From Portunus trituberculatus (lineage: Eukaryota; Arthropoda; Malacostraca; Decapoda; Portunidae): 64,000 nt of DNA. The DNA lies in assembly GCF_017591435.1 (NCBI RefSeq), contig NC_059299.1, forward strand, positions 10,458,480-10,522,479, in the 5' to 3' direction. Position numbers and translations under genes: made by a program. Shown here one piece after another: positions 10,743 through 22,952 of this stretch (position 1 is the stretch's first letter; the number at the start of each line of letters is the position of its first letter). The notes beneath the pieces were generated by a model. That model did no database searches, was not told the DNA's origin, and saw only the letters and a program-made list of their open reading frames with translations.

Positions 10743-10850
10743 CAGACATGGATGGTACATAGCAGCCATGGATAGTACATAGCAGCCAGGGATGGTACAT
10801 AGAAGCCGGTGGTACATAGCAGCCAACGGTACATAGACGCCTGTTCCCCC

Positions 10851-11966
<1,116 letters not shown>

Positions 11967-12655
11967 TGTACTGTAGGGTAAATAAAAAAAAAATAAATAA
12001 AAAAAGCCAGTTCTGATTATTGTGGAGTACAAAGGTAAAAACAAGCAGGAAAGGTAACATGTAATCTTATCCTTGCTGGTGAGTGTTTTTCTAAGATAAT
12101 GAATATTACTGATAAACATTTAATGATAAAATATTGTCTCCTTTCCTGCTCTTACAAGCATTATAAATACAATCAGATAGGTAGACCAGTTCTAAACACA
12201 AAAGGGGCATACAAGTTCTACAGCTAAACAACACTTGTGCATGATGTGCTAGTTACATATTGAGGTTAAAATCTTCAAACCCATTTTCATCTAATTTAAC
12301 TATATAGTGGCTGCTTGTAAGATTAATTCGTGGAGGCATCTTTCGGCTCGTCGACGTTGGCATCAAATTAATAGGCAGTAAACCTTGCACATTTCTTCTG
12401 TTTGCTGGATGACTGAGTGTTCTGGTAGTGAAAATCAATGTTTTAGTGCATAGACCCCGAAGGCGGAAAGGCAAAATGTTACCAGCAGATTTTTCAAGCT
12501 TCACAAGGAATTGATTGATACATTTATTGTTGGATTAATAAATAATTACAACAAAGGAGGAGGATGGGCTTTGCCACCCACCCCCTGGGCAAAGACTTAA
12601 GGTTAAAGTATCAAAAATCTAACACTGGACAGTATACACAACAAGAATACAAGTA
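11967..12655. other. Unassigned AT-rich stretch
   Basis: No domain, repeat end or splice-supported exon was recognised. An 83-residue minus-strand frame (12504-12253) has no recognisable motif. The stretch ends at the TA target of the pogo-like element. Confidence 0.4.
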
Positions 12656-13297
12656 CAGTAAGCCCCACACTTGGCGAAGCTCAGCTTGGCAAAATTAACT
12701 TTTGGCGGTAAAGTGGCCGCGGACCACCGAGTGCACGCTTGGCGATTTGAATTCAAACTTATTGGTCCCCCGGCGGCCGCATAGTGAATCACGGGGCTCC
12801 CCGGTGACGTCAGACCTCTCTCTACACCTATCAGAACACAGTGTGAGAGTCCCCTTCAGCCATTTTGTTTGTGCTACCCTCTGTTCTGCTAGTGTGGGAA
12901 CGAATCATGGCGATTTACCGCCAACATGGCCTCTACCAGCGCAATAGGTAGTACCAGTGGGGATAAGGACAATGGTTGTGGCGGCAAGGACGCAAGTTGC
13001 CGAGGGAAACGGGTGAAAAAACGGGAGTTACAGCCTTTATATCATGTCTTATTAGCTTTATTTATTGTTTATTGGTCTGTTTTGTACATGTGTTCTAATA
13101 TGTGAAGGCAAAGGATTTTATTTCAGCTCTAAAAGATGGTATTTTTAAGGTCAAAACAGGGACTTTGGCAATGGCTAAAGACTGATTAAGGCATTTTTTA
13201 GGCAATCTATATTGTATAAAGAACTCGTGCTTGGCGAAATTCGCATTTGGTGTAGTTTCGCCAGACTAATTAATTCCCCAAGTGCGGGGGCTTACTG
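12656..13297 (+). mobile_element. pogo/Tigger-like DNA transposon, internally deleted (642 bp)
   Basis: The TIRs start CAGTAAGCCCC and continue about CACTTGG; the left end is at 12656 and the right end at 13297 in reverse complement. TA dinucleotides flank both sides (12654-55 and 13298-99), the Tc1/mariner-group target-site duplication. Inside, near 12924, a plus-strand frame reads MASTSAIGSTSGDKDNGCGG then KRVKKRELQ, resembling the N-terminus of pogo-group transposases before the helix-turn-helix. The rest of the transposase is missing, so it is non-autonomous. Confidence 0.8.
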
Positions 13298-13299
13298 TA

Positions 13300-14965
13300 T
13301 TTCAATAAATAAATACACATATTGCACACCTTATTTCCTAAACATCCAACAGTCTAGGGGCAAACTGAGGATATTCCCTGAATATATCCCTGAGGGTGGC
13401 AAAGTCTAGGAGATGGTCAATGAGGCTGTACAAGTCATGCTGAACTTGTGGCCTAAATTTAGCAATGTGAGGACATTCCATGATATAGTGACGGAGAGTG
13501 TGTCCCCTTGGTGCACCACACACCACACAGCACACACCAGGAGAAACACTGACTTCCCAAAAGTATTTGTAGCCTAATCTGAGCCTCATTGCCACCCTGT
13601 CATGTGATGCAATGTGTCTCCCGTAGGTGTAAGCACAGCTCTGAGAGACACATGCATAGTGAAGACTAGTGCTACTGCCCCTATGACAACAAAGCTCCAA
13701 CTGATCACTAATGCTACTTTGTACAAAGTCCTTAATACTACTCTTAAAATAACCCAGAGTGTGCTCAGTGCCAGGGTCCACTGTGTCATCTTGTAGGGCA
13801 CACTGAGCAAGGCGGTCTGCTTTTTCATTTAGCAGGATACCCACATAAGAGGGTATCCAGATGAAATGGACCGTGGCACCGGCACCTTCTAGGGCATGGA
13901 TGAGATCAAGACACTTATTAACTAGATCACAGTCCAATGGGGAGGTGGAATGAAGGGCATACAATGCAGCTTGACTGTTAATAAAGAAATATACATTCTT
14001 ATGAAGAGGCGCCACAATGTGGAGTGCCTCCAGTACAGCATACAGTTCTGCTCTAGTGGAAGACATGGGTGCAGGGAGCCACCTGAAAACCTCAGTGTCA
14101 GTGTAGAGACTGGCAGAGATGTAGTCACGGATGAACAACCCACATCCAGACCTGCTGCCATTGACTGACCCATCACAATAAACATGAATAGCCTGAATGT
14201 GTGGCACTTGGACAATTTAGTCATGAACATGTCTTGCAGCACATGAGGGAGCCAGTCCCTCTTGGGCTGATGCAGAGAGTGAATATCAACACTGACACGA
14301 TGAGGGTTCCAGGCGAGTTGCAGCGGTGACATAACAACGTTAATATAAGCCTCGGCTACACCTACACTTGTCAGTACTCTCAAGATCTTCCTGAGGTATG
14401 GTGTTGTAGGAGTGCGAGGATCATGATACAGGGGGGTCAGTGATTCCTGTAGAGTCAGAGCCTGTGCATAGCATCCGACTAATTGTGCGACAAGTCATTT
14501 CCTGTACCCTACACATAATACTCGGCAGGTGCAGTTCAGCTCTGAGGACTTCAATCCGTGCAGTCCTGGGACATCCCAAGATTATCCGCATGGCTTCATT
14601 CTGAACAAGCTCCAGGGGATGGAGTTGGGTGGCACTAAACTGTATTAAAACAGGGGTGGCATAATCAATAAGGGACCGTATGACAGATATATAAAACATT
14701 CTTAGGACTGGAATGCCAGCCCCCAGGCCCCTGTTGGCTAGCAGCTGCAGTGGTGCTAGCCGTGGCAGACAGAGATCTTGAACATAGTGGACGGCTTGAA
14801 GAGACTTCCTGAAGCTCATCTGAACACCCAGATACTTGTGCATATGAACTCTAGGGATGGGAACATTGTTTACAGTGGGCAGCCGAGAGACCTTCCCTTT
14901 AGCTTGAAATTTTGTTTTACATTCATTAAACACTAGTCCCATTTCATTTGGACACACAACACTGC
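13300..14965 (-). mobile_element. LINE of the I/Jockey group with RNase H, 5'-truncated
   Basis: The minus-strand order is the RT C-terminal region (14957-14421), RNase H and a Cys-His end (14207-13338), then a 3' tail of AATAAATA repeats at about 13318-13300. A RNase H domain after RT places it in the I group rather than CR1. The 3' tail abuts the TA target of the pogo-like element. Confidence 0.8.
13338..14957 (-). pseudogene. LINE ORF2 fragment: RT thumb region, RNase H and terminal zinc motif
   Basis: The 14957-14421 frame has RVHMHKYLGVQMSFRKSLQ and IDYATPVLIQFSATQLHPLE, the post-palm region of LINE RT. The 14207-13338 frame has an RNase H fold: HVYCDGSVNGSRSGCGLFI (first Asp), STRAELYAVLEALHI (catalytic Glu), FINSQAALYALHS where the family's Asp is replaced by Asn, and WIPSYVGILLNEKADRLA (final Asp). 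CCVVCGAPRGHTLRHYIMEC follows as a C-x2-C...H...C zinc motif. A frame change near 14210-14400 separates the two parts. The N in place of the active-site Asp suggests loss of RNase H activity. Confidence 0.75.
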
Positions 14966-14979
14966 CAGTTATGACAAAG

Positions 14980-15036
14980 CTAACTGGAGAATCCGGGATG
15001 TGGGGCCTATCCTGTTCGTTAAGCGGAGTATTACTG
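14980..15036 (-). mobile_element. Solo Tigger-like end
   Basis: 'gttcgttaagcggagtatta' and 'ctg' ending at 15036 match the right terminus of the Tigger-like elements at 20257-21637 and 29369-30226. The opposite end is absent. It sits between the RNase-H LINE and the DIRS fragment and marks a breakpoint. Confidence 0.65.
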
Positions 15037-15049
15037 TACTGAGGTATTC

Positions 15050-15577
15050 AATCTGCTTAGTAAGAACCAAGACCAACTTCCTTTCATTAATATTAAAACC
15101 CAACCGACTCAGGGCATCAATACTAGCGTCCTTAATGACTATGAAGCAGCCTTGCAGATAACTGTTACAAATGGAAGAATCATCAATGTTATTGGTAATT
15201 GTAAAACACCCTCTCTCAAAGCTGCAAAAATAGGTTTCATTAATTTTTTGAAAAGCCTAGGACCCTCTGCAATACCACTAGGCAAACATGTAAACTGAAA
15301 AACCTGTCCTTGCCAAGTAAAACAAAAAACATTGGTGCTCCTCTGCAATCTTGACAGAATAATAGGCATGCCTAAGGTCAATTGAAGCTAAAAAAAAATT
15401 GCCTTCATTAACGAGCCGGATAGCCTGTTCAAAATTCTCCATTTTAAAGTGTTTGTATGGTATGTGTTTATCTAATTTTTCCAAATTTAGCACCATCCTA
15501 TATTCACCATTCTTCTTTTGTCTGAAAAATTTGGCAAAATAACTGGGCCCTCTATTCTCTGCGTAACTTGAATAAGT
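15050..15577 (-). pseudogene. DIRS reverse transcriptase (partial, frameshifted)
   Basis: The blocks MVLNLEKLDKHIPYKHFKME and ASIDLRHAYYSVKIAEEHQ (15496-15278) contain the R-M-I-L-N-L and D-L-x-x-A-Y-Y-S motifs typical of DIRS RT. The next frame (15381-15139) has FTWQGQVFQFTCLPSGIAEG and RLFKKLMKPIFAAL, the LPFG-equivalent block. DASIDALSRLGFNINERKLV and KQIEYL follow at about 15130-15045. The catalytic YIDD-type box is degraded near 15190. The LINE and Ty3/gypsy RT patterns fit less well. Confidence 0.8.
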
Positions 15578-15806
15578 TATGCAGAGTAAAGTTGAAGGAG
15601 CCTGTCAATTTCCTTAGAAATTATATGTGACTCAGTGTCATTGAAAATGTACTCCAATTCTCCTGAAAATAAATATTTAATTTCATCCACCTTAATGTCC
15701 AGGTGACAACCAGTAACAATATCCAAAATGGCTGGGTCATTGGTAATTTTACACCATTCATTAATAAAGTGGTGAAGCCTGCCAGCCTCAAAAACCTTAC
15801 TTGCCT

Positions 15807-16498
15807 CTACTGCTGCTGGGGCCAGTGCTGGCCCCTGCTCCTGCCATTTTTTGGAACAAAGTCCTGGCATGTAGTGTAGTGCTGCTGAGCACCTTTAGCC
15901 CCGTGCCGCAGCTGACCATAAGGCTGGTACCTGGAGAAACTCCTGTGCGAAAGCGAATCCCAGTAACCTCTTGTTCTGGTCCCCGTGAAAGGCCACATAG
16001 AGGTGAGCTTCTGGGCTATGAACTTGTTCTTCAATTTTTCAGTCTTCAATTTACTTGGCAGACTGAGACACATCATCACCGAACTGGAAACGAGTAACCT
16101 TGCTGGAACAATGGTGCGCATACTTGTGGTTGATCTCGCGTTTCATGGCGGACCGCCTTTTTGTAATTAGCGTTACCCAACAAGGCCATTGCTCCATTAA
16201 GCACGCCCACTTCTTGAGCTACCTTTGGCAGGTCTTCGTCTTGAGCAACCTTATTCAGTGCCAGAAGGTACTTCATGACAATTGTAGCTGCCCGCAGAAT
16301 GTCCTTGCTAACATCCTGTAACCGGTGATCCGTCTTCTTTGCATCACTCCTAAGTGCATCCAAAACCTCTGGATTGCAAACCACTGGAGCTAGGGCATGG
16401 CAATTCTTCTGTCTCTTAGTAATATCATCTTCACAAATAAGCTTGTAATCTTCACCACGCATTCTGTTGGTAAACAGAAAGTTCAACATTTCCGCTAC
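15807..16498 (-). pseudogene. DIRS ORF1 (gag-like), C-terminal part
   Basis: The minus-strand frame reads VAEMLNFLFTNRMRGEDYKL, ALAPVVCNPEVLDALRSDAK, DVSKDILRAATIVMKYLLAL and ALLGNANYKKAVRHE, the conserved portion of DIRS gag-like proteins. It follows directly on the poly-A tail of the inserted LINE at 16499. A second frame downstream (16121-15807) holds the C-terminal low-complexity region with a frame change. Confidence 0.7.
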
Positions 16499-17750
16499 TT
16501 TTTTTTTTTTATGTCGTAGGGAAGAGGGCCAGCCAAGGGCAAAAAAAAAGAAAGTTGAGCGCTGGCTCTCCAAAGAGTAGAAAAAGTGCCAAAACCGTCA
16601 GCCAGAATTAGGGGAGCAAATGCCTCGATACCTCCCTCTTAAAAGAAGACAAGTTGTAGGAATTTGGAAATACAGATGCAGGGAGGGAGTTCCAGAGTTT
16701 ACCAGTGAAAGGGATGAATGATTGAGCGTACTGGTTAACTCTTGCATTAGAGAGTTGGACAGAATAGGGATGAGAGGAAGAAGAAAGCCTTGTGCAGTGT
16801 GGCCACAGGAGGAGGGGAGGCATGCAGTTAGCAAGATCAGTAGAACAGTTACCATGAAAATAGCGATAAAATATAGAAAGGGATGCAACATTTCGTCGGT
16901 GAGGAAGAGAGTGAAGACAGTTAGTCAGAGGAGGGGAGTTGATGAGACGAAGAGCTTTCGATTCCAACCTATCAAGCAAAGCTGTGTTACTGGAACCCCC
17001 AACCATGCGAAGAGTACTCCATACAGGGACGGATAAGCAGTTGGAGGGGCGAGAAAAACTGGCGGAGACGCCTCAGAACACCTAACTTCATAGAAGCTGT
17101 TTTAGCAAGAGATGAGATGTGAAGTTTCCAGTTAAGATTATGAGCAAAGGACAGACCAAGGATATTCATTGTGGAAGAGGAAGACAGTTGAGTGTCATTG
17201 AAGAAGAGGGGATAGTTGTCTGGAAGGTTGTGTCGAGTTGATAGATGGAGGAATTGAGTTTTTGAGGCATTGAAAACTACTAGATTTTCTCTGCCCCAAT
17301 CGGAAATTTTAGAAAGATCGGAAGTCAGGCGTTCCGTGGTGTCCCCGCGTGATCTGTTAATTTCCTGAAGGGTTGGACATCTCTGAAAGAACGTGGAAAG
17401 ATGTAGGGTGGTATCATCAGCGTAGGAGTGGATAGGACAAGAAGTTTGGTTTAGAAGGTCATTAATGAATAATAGAAAGAGAGTGGGTGACAGGACAGAA
17501 CCCTGAGGAACACCACTATTAATAGGTTTAGGAGAAGAACAGTAGCCGTCTACCACAGCAGCAATAGAGCGGTCGGAAAGGAAACTTGAGATAAAGTTGC
17601 AGAGAGAAGGATAGAAGCCGTAAGAGGGCAGTTTTGAAATCAAAGCTTTATGCCAGACTCTATCAAAAGCTTTTGATATGTTTAACGCAACAGCAAAAGT
17701 TTCACCGAAATCTCTAAAAGAGGATGACCTGTTGGTCAATGTCCTCAGAG
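16499..17750 (-). mobile_element. Jockey-group LINE (family J), 5'-truncated, inserted in DIRS ORF1
   Basis: On the minus strand the element runs from about 17750 (RT) to a poly-A tail at 16510-16499. Both flanks are DIRS gag in compatible reading (VSEDID... before, VAEMLNF... after), so this is an insertion into DIRS. Three further fragments of the same family occur at about 43857-44645, 46935-47250 and 63478-63815. Confidence 0.85.
16608..17739 (-). pseudogene. LINE family J ORF2: RT palm to C-terminus
   Basis: The 17739-16987 frame has ALNISKAFDRVWHKALISKL, NSGVPQGSVLSPTLFLLFIN, catalytic SYADDTTLHLS and NILGLSFAHNLNWKLHISSL. The C-terminal domain continues at 17006-16608 in another frame: LESKALRLINSPPLTNCLHS, RNVASLSIFYRYFHGNC and GKLWNSLPASVFPNSYNL. 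The YADD box is intact, but the endonuclease is missing and a frameshift occurs near 17000. This type is annotated in arthropods as Jockey/BS-like RT. Confidence 0.85.
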
Positions 17751-18365
17751 ACTGTATCTAGAGGCCCAAAATGCCTTAGCATCATGCATTAATAAACTGT
17801 CACTGATGTTCTGCTCAGTGACAGCACCAGCTTCACAGATAGGATCAGGGAATCCAGCAAAATTGTGAACAGGTTAACTATTGTGCTGCATACCTTGAGA
17901 AGTACTTGCTCCCTCATTCACCCTACACGGCGTGGGTGTGGGCGGCAGTCTGTCCCTTTTCAACTTGTTCACCTCATCCCTTAACACTGCAAGGGCTGTC
18001 AAAACCACATCCCAAGGGGTAGTACCCTGTGAGGTAGGTAAGTGTGGCGAAATGGAGAACTTTTTTACCCCTGCAGGCTCAAGCGTACCATGGCCTGGCG
18101 AGTGGTTAGCCTCCCGCAAAATTCCAAGCCAGGGGAGACTACTGGCAGAACAACCTCCCCTAACATGACTATGGGCATCCCTGCTGGTCCTGGAACCAAG
18201 GGGGCAGCCCAAGGATGCCCAGCGGACTCCTCTCCAGAAGATATGGCCGTCATCCTGTGGTACAACAAGAAAAGCCGTAAGCTCAGTATATCTGCCACAC
18301 AATAAAAATATAGCCATTTGTACAGCTCTACCCGCTCCAAGGACTGGATAACGGGTACAAGGCAC
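17745..18365 (-). pseudogene. DIRS ORF1, N-terminal part
   Basis: The 18365-17874 frame ends with WDVVLTALAVLRDEVNKLKR and a Pro-rich tail. After a frame change, HNFAGFPDPICEAGAVTEQN and SDSLLMHDAKAFWASRYS lead into the LINE junction. The protein resumes at 16498 on the other side. It is assigned to DIRS by continuity with the clearer C-terminal part. Confidence 0.55.
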
Positions 18366-18420
18366 TGTCCCCGCGTAATGGGCGACGTGGCCTTACCTGA
18401 AAAGGGGAAGCTCCACTTCA

Positions 18421-19174
18421 CAGAGGGTGACTTGGCAAAGTAAAATTATCATTAGTCAATGAAGATTCAGTAGTTTGATCTTTGTTTAATTTAATTACAG
18501 AAAGAGGCACTAATTGAGGCATGAACACTAAATAAATACCTCTGAATACAAAAATATACAACTGACTTTGATGACGAAAACACAGCGCAAGGGACAATGG
18601 AGACATGTTACATTACTACTACAGTACATAAATACTAACGGATACAACTGGCAAGGGGTGACTTACTCAGAGCAGCCACTGTGAGTAAAGGATTGACTGA
18701 TTTTGGCACCAACAACAAAGTCACAAGTTGTTGACAGATGTGAGACAATAGGAAAAGTTCAATGGAACACTGAATGGAGGAACTAAAATATTTAATGGTA
18801 TGTGAAGAAAACCATTAATGATTCTTAACATATTGAAGACATGTTAGTAGGCCCTGAAGAAAAACTGTAAAAAGAGTAAAAAGTCAAAATAATAGTGAAA
18901 ACAGATACAAAATACAATAGGTTGTAAGATACAAGAAAAAAAGCAAGTAAGTACAGCATTAATAATTATTTTCTTTTACTTGGAGGAAAATAGGTCTTTG
19001 GAGCACAGAGAAAAAAGTGAAAGGCTAAAATAAAAAAAAACATGAGATATTAATAATAATAAAAGTAGTAGTGAACAGTAGAGGTAAAAGAAAAAAATAC
19101 AAGTTGTTGGAGTACTCAATAAAAGGAGGTGATACATACAATAAAAGATTCCCCAAGAAAACTGGCATTGGAGT
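18421..19174. other. Unassigned AT-rich stretch
   Basis: No coding or repeat-end evidence is visible. 18421-18620 may belong to the 5' side of the DIRS element. Confidence 0.35.
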
Positions 19175-19185
19175 AAATATAATAT

Positions 19186-19262
<77 letters not shown>

Positions 19263-19272
19263 TATATCATAT

Positions 19273-19345
<73 letters not shown>
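19175..19345. repeat. (AT)n microsatellite with 'catatat' interruptions
   Basis: Two long AT tracts (about 19191-19260 and 19275-19345) are separated by a few 'atatc' variants. This suggests one array interrupted by a local point-mutation block. Confidence 0.97.
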
Positions 19346-19347
<2 letters not shown>

Positions 19348-19498
19348 GTGGTCTCAATCACTTGGCCACCTGGCGGAGCATCTGGAATTTCTCGTAACTT
19401 GGATTTTCACTCGTATGTTGCTCAAGATTTTTGCTCGAAAGACATCTCGTCTTGAATTTCTCGTAAATAGAGTAGCTTGTATGTAGAGGGGCCACTGT
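19346..19498. mobile_element. pogo/Tigger-type end fragment
   Basis: The reverse complement from 19498 starts ACAGTGGCCCCTCTACATAC and continues with repeated 'ttacgagaaattc'-like motifs. This is the style of pogo-group TIRs with subterminal repeats. The opposite end is not found; (TATG)n and (AT)n tracts adjoin. Confidence 0.5.
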
Positions 19499-19521
19499 AT
19501 GTATGTATGTATGTATGTATG

Positions 19522-19592
<71 letters not shown>
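19499..19592. repeat. (TATG)n then (AT)n microsatellite
   Basis: About seven TATG units occur at 19497-19526, followed by AT dinucleotides to about 19592. The compound array lies at the edge of the Tigger-type fragment. 19600-20160 holds no recognised gene. Confidence 0.95.
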
Positions 19593-19595
<3 letters not shown>

Positions 19596-20163
19596 ATATG
19601 ATATATATACCATATATCATATATATAACTAAAATGAGATTATATAATACTGAATAAAATGAATGAATTGAAACATTCATAAAATTCTCAAAGAAAATAG
19701 AACTCTTACATGTTTTGAGGCATCAAAAATTATCAAAATTGATGAGAAATGAAGAATTAAAATTTAGCATTTGCACTTGCTTCAATATCTTCTCCTGACG
19801 AGAAATATTGACCTTTCTACAATCTTGGAACAAATATACATTAGTAAAAATATATATAATAACCAAAAAGATCAATGTGCCAAACTTAAATTTACTACAT
19901 GTACATTTGTGTGTATTCTGCAGCTAATGCTGCTTTTGAACAATATAACAAACAACCAAACACTAACAACCTACATACAAACACAAAACATTCTTCATAA
20001 TTTGTATACACACAACATGAATCAATATATAAAAACATTGAGAGTAAGAGTACAAGTTTGTTGCAACACAGATAACTGTATACACAAGTTTACATTAGCA
20101 CCTTGTGTCCTTGCACAACTGTAAAGTAGAGTAGGAACACTTGAAATTTTGTGTTTTTTGTTC

Positions 20164-20166
<3 letters not shown>

Positions 20167-20241
<75 letters not shown>
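20167..20241. repeat. (AT)n microsatellite
   Basis: A pure AT tract lies immediately 5' of the Tigger-like element beginning at 20257. Confidence 0.97.
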
Positions 20242-20249
<8 letters not shown>

Positions 20250-20400
20250 ATACACACAGTAATACTAACGAACAGGATATGGGGTGTCAAAGCTGTTCAG
20301 AGAGCGAAAATTGCTTAAGTGGACGTAATTTTCCCATAGGAAATAATGGAAATAGGGGGGATGCATTCTGGGCTGGTCCCCAATATACCACATGGGTTGT

Positions 20401-20604
<204 letters not shown>

Positions 20605-20689
20605 GTTTGGCAACATATTGGGTCACCGGTGTACCACTACTTTTATGATGTCATATGAGCCATTGGAAGTTAGAGGAGCTGCGTACAAA

Positions 20690-21330
20690 ATCTCTCACAT
20701 TCTCGCATTTATGTTCACAAAACAACATTTCTATTAGCTTTTTACAAACCTTGCCCCCAAGAAAGGATTATTTTATAATGCATAAAGTGAAATCTTTACA
20801 TGGAATACCAAAAAAATAAAGCAGAGATGAGATGATCCACAGACAAAGCGGGAGACTCGCGGCGACTTGGCCACTTCTTCTTCTTCTTCTTGTGACCCTT
20901 TTAGCCTGAGTGTTGTCTTTCCCCATGATATTTGTTTCCACTCCTCTCTTGCCTGCTATAATGGATATCATATCTTAGTATTCATATACGCTCATGCCAT
21001 GAGGATAACCTCGACTCCGTGCCACTGAGTGATAGTGAATTATTTATGAAATACCGCGGTATTTCATTAGTAATTCACTATCACTCAGTGCCACGGAGTC
21101 AAGGTTATCCTCGTGGCATGAGCGTATATGAATACTAAGATATGATATCCATTATAGCAGGCAAGAGACTCGGCGAGTCTCCTGCTTCGTCTGTGGCTCA
21201 TCTCATCTCTGCTTTATTTTTTGGTATTCCATTTAAGATTTCACTTTATGCATTACAAAACAATCCTTTCTTGGGGCAAGGTTTGTAAAAAACTAATAGA
21301 AATGTTGATTTATGAACATAAATACATATA
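20690..21330. repeat. Large imperfect palindrome
   Basis: The centre is 'ataccgcggtat' at about 21047-21058. 'cactgagtgatagtgaatt' left of the centre pairs with 'aattcactatcactcagtg' on the right, and 'ctgctataatggatatcata' near 20950 pairs with 'tatgatatccattatagcag' near 21140. The outer arms also pair (for example 'cttgccccaagaaagg' types at 20750 and 21270). The left arm has an extra ~60-bp block with a CTT run near 20868. Confidence 0.85.
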
Positions 21331-21637
21331 TGAGACAGTAACACCACCTCCAGAAGTGGTGTTTCCAACAACCTTGTCACCGTCCCTCCAAGCGTTCATG
21401 GATGCCATTTCGCTGCAAGAGGTTGCTCTGACGTTGTTAAAGAATCTTCGATCCAGCTCCAGGAGCCAGCCAATTGCAACGAAACTACCGCATTCGGTCC
21501 CTCACCCGCAAATTCAAACCCAGAAAATTTGCTAAAACGGATGTGGTTGTACCTTATGCAGATTTTTGGTCTAACTTTATATAGTACGTTAAACAGGAAA
21601 TTCGTTAAACGAACGTTCTTTAAGCGGAGTATTACTG

Positions 21638-21716
<79 letters not shown>
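21638..21716. repeat. (AT)n microsatellite with (TATG) start
   Basis: 'tatatgtatatgta' leads into AT dinucleotides to about 21716. It abuts the right end of Tigger copy A. Confidence 0.95.
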
Positions 21717-21717
<1 letters not shown>

Positions 21718-22169
21718 TCTGCTTCTCCCATCCACAAATAATCCACTATCATTGTCTTATCTACAGAACAGGGAAGCAGCCAACCTTCTCATATAAGGAC
21801 AGGTCAGAAACAATGGAATGATTGTGTTACAGATGACAAGGATTTATACTTTGCTTACTTTGGTTAGTTGTGCTGAAACATTTCAATATCACTGAACCCA
21901 AAGTAACAGTTTCCACACCAGATGTCACCTCACACCAAGCTAACCCATATTCAACAAGGTGTCGAGGACTTGTCCTCTACTGACAGAGGATCTCAAAGAT
22001 ACCCCACACAACCTAGGAATTTCTCTACCGAGAGGCAGCAGAATAGAAACATCCGCAAATGTCCTCAGGAGAGATTACCCATACCACCCACACAACTTAA
22101 AGTGCTCCTTATAACTGGACTCATCCACAGCTGAGCTAAACTTGGCACTGCTTCCGTTCATTCAGAAGT
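21717..22169. other. Unassigned stretch
   Basis: No recognisable coding, RNA or repeat feature was found. Confidence 0.4.
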
Positions 22170-22952
22170 CTATAGTAAAACTAAATTGTACTGACCCACA
22201 GGGTGAGGCTGATAATCCATGTGACGCTACCATATCTCTCATTACTTAAATGAAATGGAATAGCATTTCTTTATTCAGCATCACTTCGCTGAAAAAAGGT
22301 GGGGAGGGGGACTAGAGACATGAAGATCTCTGCCGGTGATTATGTTGTAAGTAAATTAAGTGAAGTAAAGGTGCTGGTCATAGAAGTGAAAATGATACTA
22401 ATAATTTACAGAATACTTACTGTTAAGTCCTCTCAAAATACCCAGTCTAATGTAATGAGTAGTGAAAAGAAATATAGATGAGACAGTATTTTATATTGGT
22501 TATTGCCCCCAAGCTGATTTATTTACTGAAAACCATTGACTAGAGACTTTTTCCTTGGTCTGTCTGAACAACACATAGTAAGATGGGGGTGTATCAGTGT
22601 GTCCTTCCATTGTGGTGACCAGAGGAGAAGCGAGAAGATTTCCATGTGCATGGTGACTTGACATGCTATCTTCCCCCAAAAAAATCCTGCCTCAGGTCAA
22701 GTGGTAACGTCACTTGACATGATATGCCACATAGTCATACATGTAAATGAAATATCTTTTCTGATTTGGCATATAACAGTTATTTGCATCACCTGATATT
22801 TAATTAAATAATCAGAATATTCCTTGAGCAATGTTTGCTGATAATTCTATGATTAGAGAACTGTGAGTAGTATATGGTGAATGTTTTGGTTGGAGAGCTG
22901 GCAGGATGGTGAACAACACCATATGGGTCAGTACAATTTAGTTTTACTATAG
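22170..22952. mobile_element. 783-bp MITE-like element with perfect 29-bp TIRs
   Basis: The 29 bases at 22170-22198, beginning 'ctatagtaaaactaaattg', are repeated exactly as the reverse complement at 22924-22952. Each end has a TATA palindromic step at the boundary, so the duplication could be TA or TATA. No transposase frame lies between. A small internal inverted motif around 'acttgacatg' occurs near 22660-22720. Confidence 0.8.

Larger units (their letters stand above)
8577..10850. mobile_element. Unclassified ~2.27-kb element with iterated inverted terminal motifs
   Basis: The left end (about 8595-8735) has some seven diverged copies of a 15-18 bp motif (consensus about GGCTGCTATGTACCA). 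The right end (about 10750-10845) has five copies in reverse complement. Further in, 'tttacaatcactgtacag' near 8930 pairs with its near-exact reverse complement near 10520, followed by 'taaattcctaaaat' in both. Both extremities start GAACAGG. This is a terminal plus subterminal inverted-repeat structure. No transposase is recognisable inside. The class is not assigned. Confidence 0.65.
15037..18420 (-). mobile_element. DIRS-type retrotransposon, partial, split by a LINE
   Basis: The minus strand carries a gag-like ORF1 (18365-17745, then 16498-15807) and a DIRS-type RT (15577-15050). ORF1 is split by the Jockey-group LINE at 16499-17750. The RNase H remainder, methylase-like region and tyrosine recombinase are missing beyond 15037, where a Tigger end lies. 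The 5' limit is uncertain; 18420-18600 may be the DIRS leader. Confidence 0.75.

Noticed and set aside
12253..12504. 83-residue minus-strand frame
   Set aside because: No domain, no splice support and no repeat similarity that I can recognise.
13922..14383. 153-residue minus-strand frame
   Set aside because: It overlaps the RNase H frame of the LINE in a different phase and shows no independent motif.
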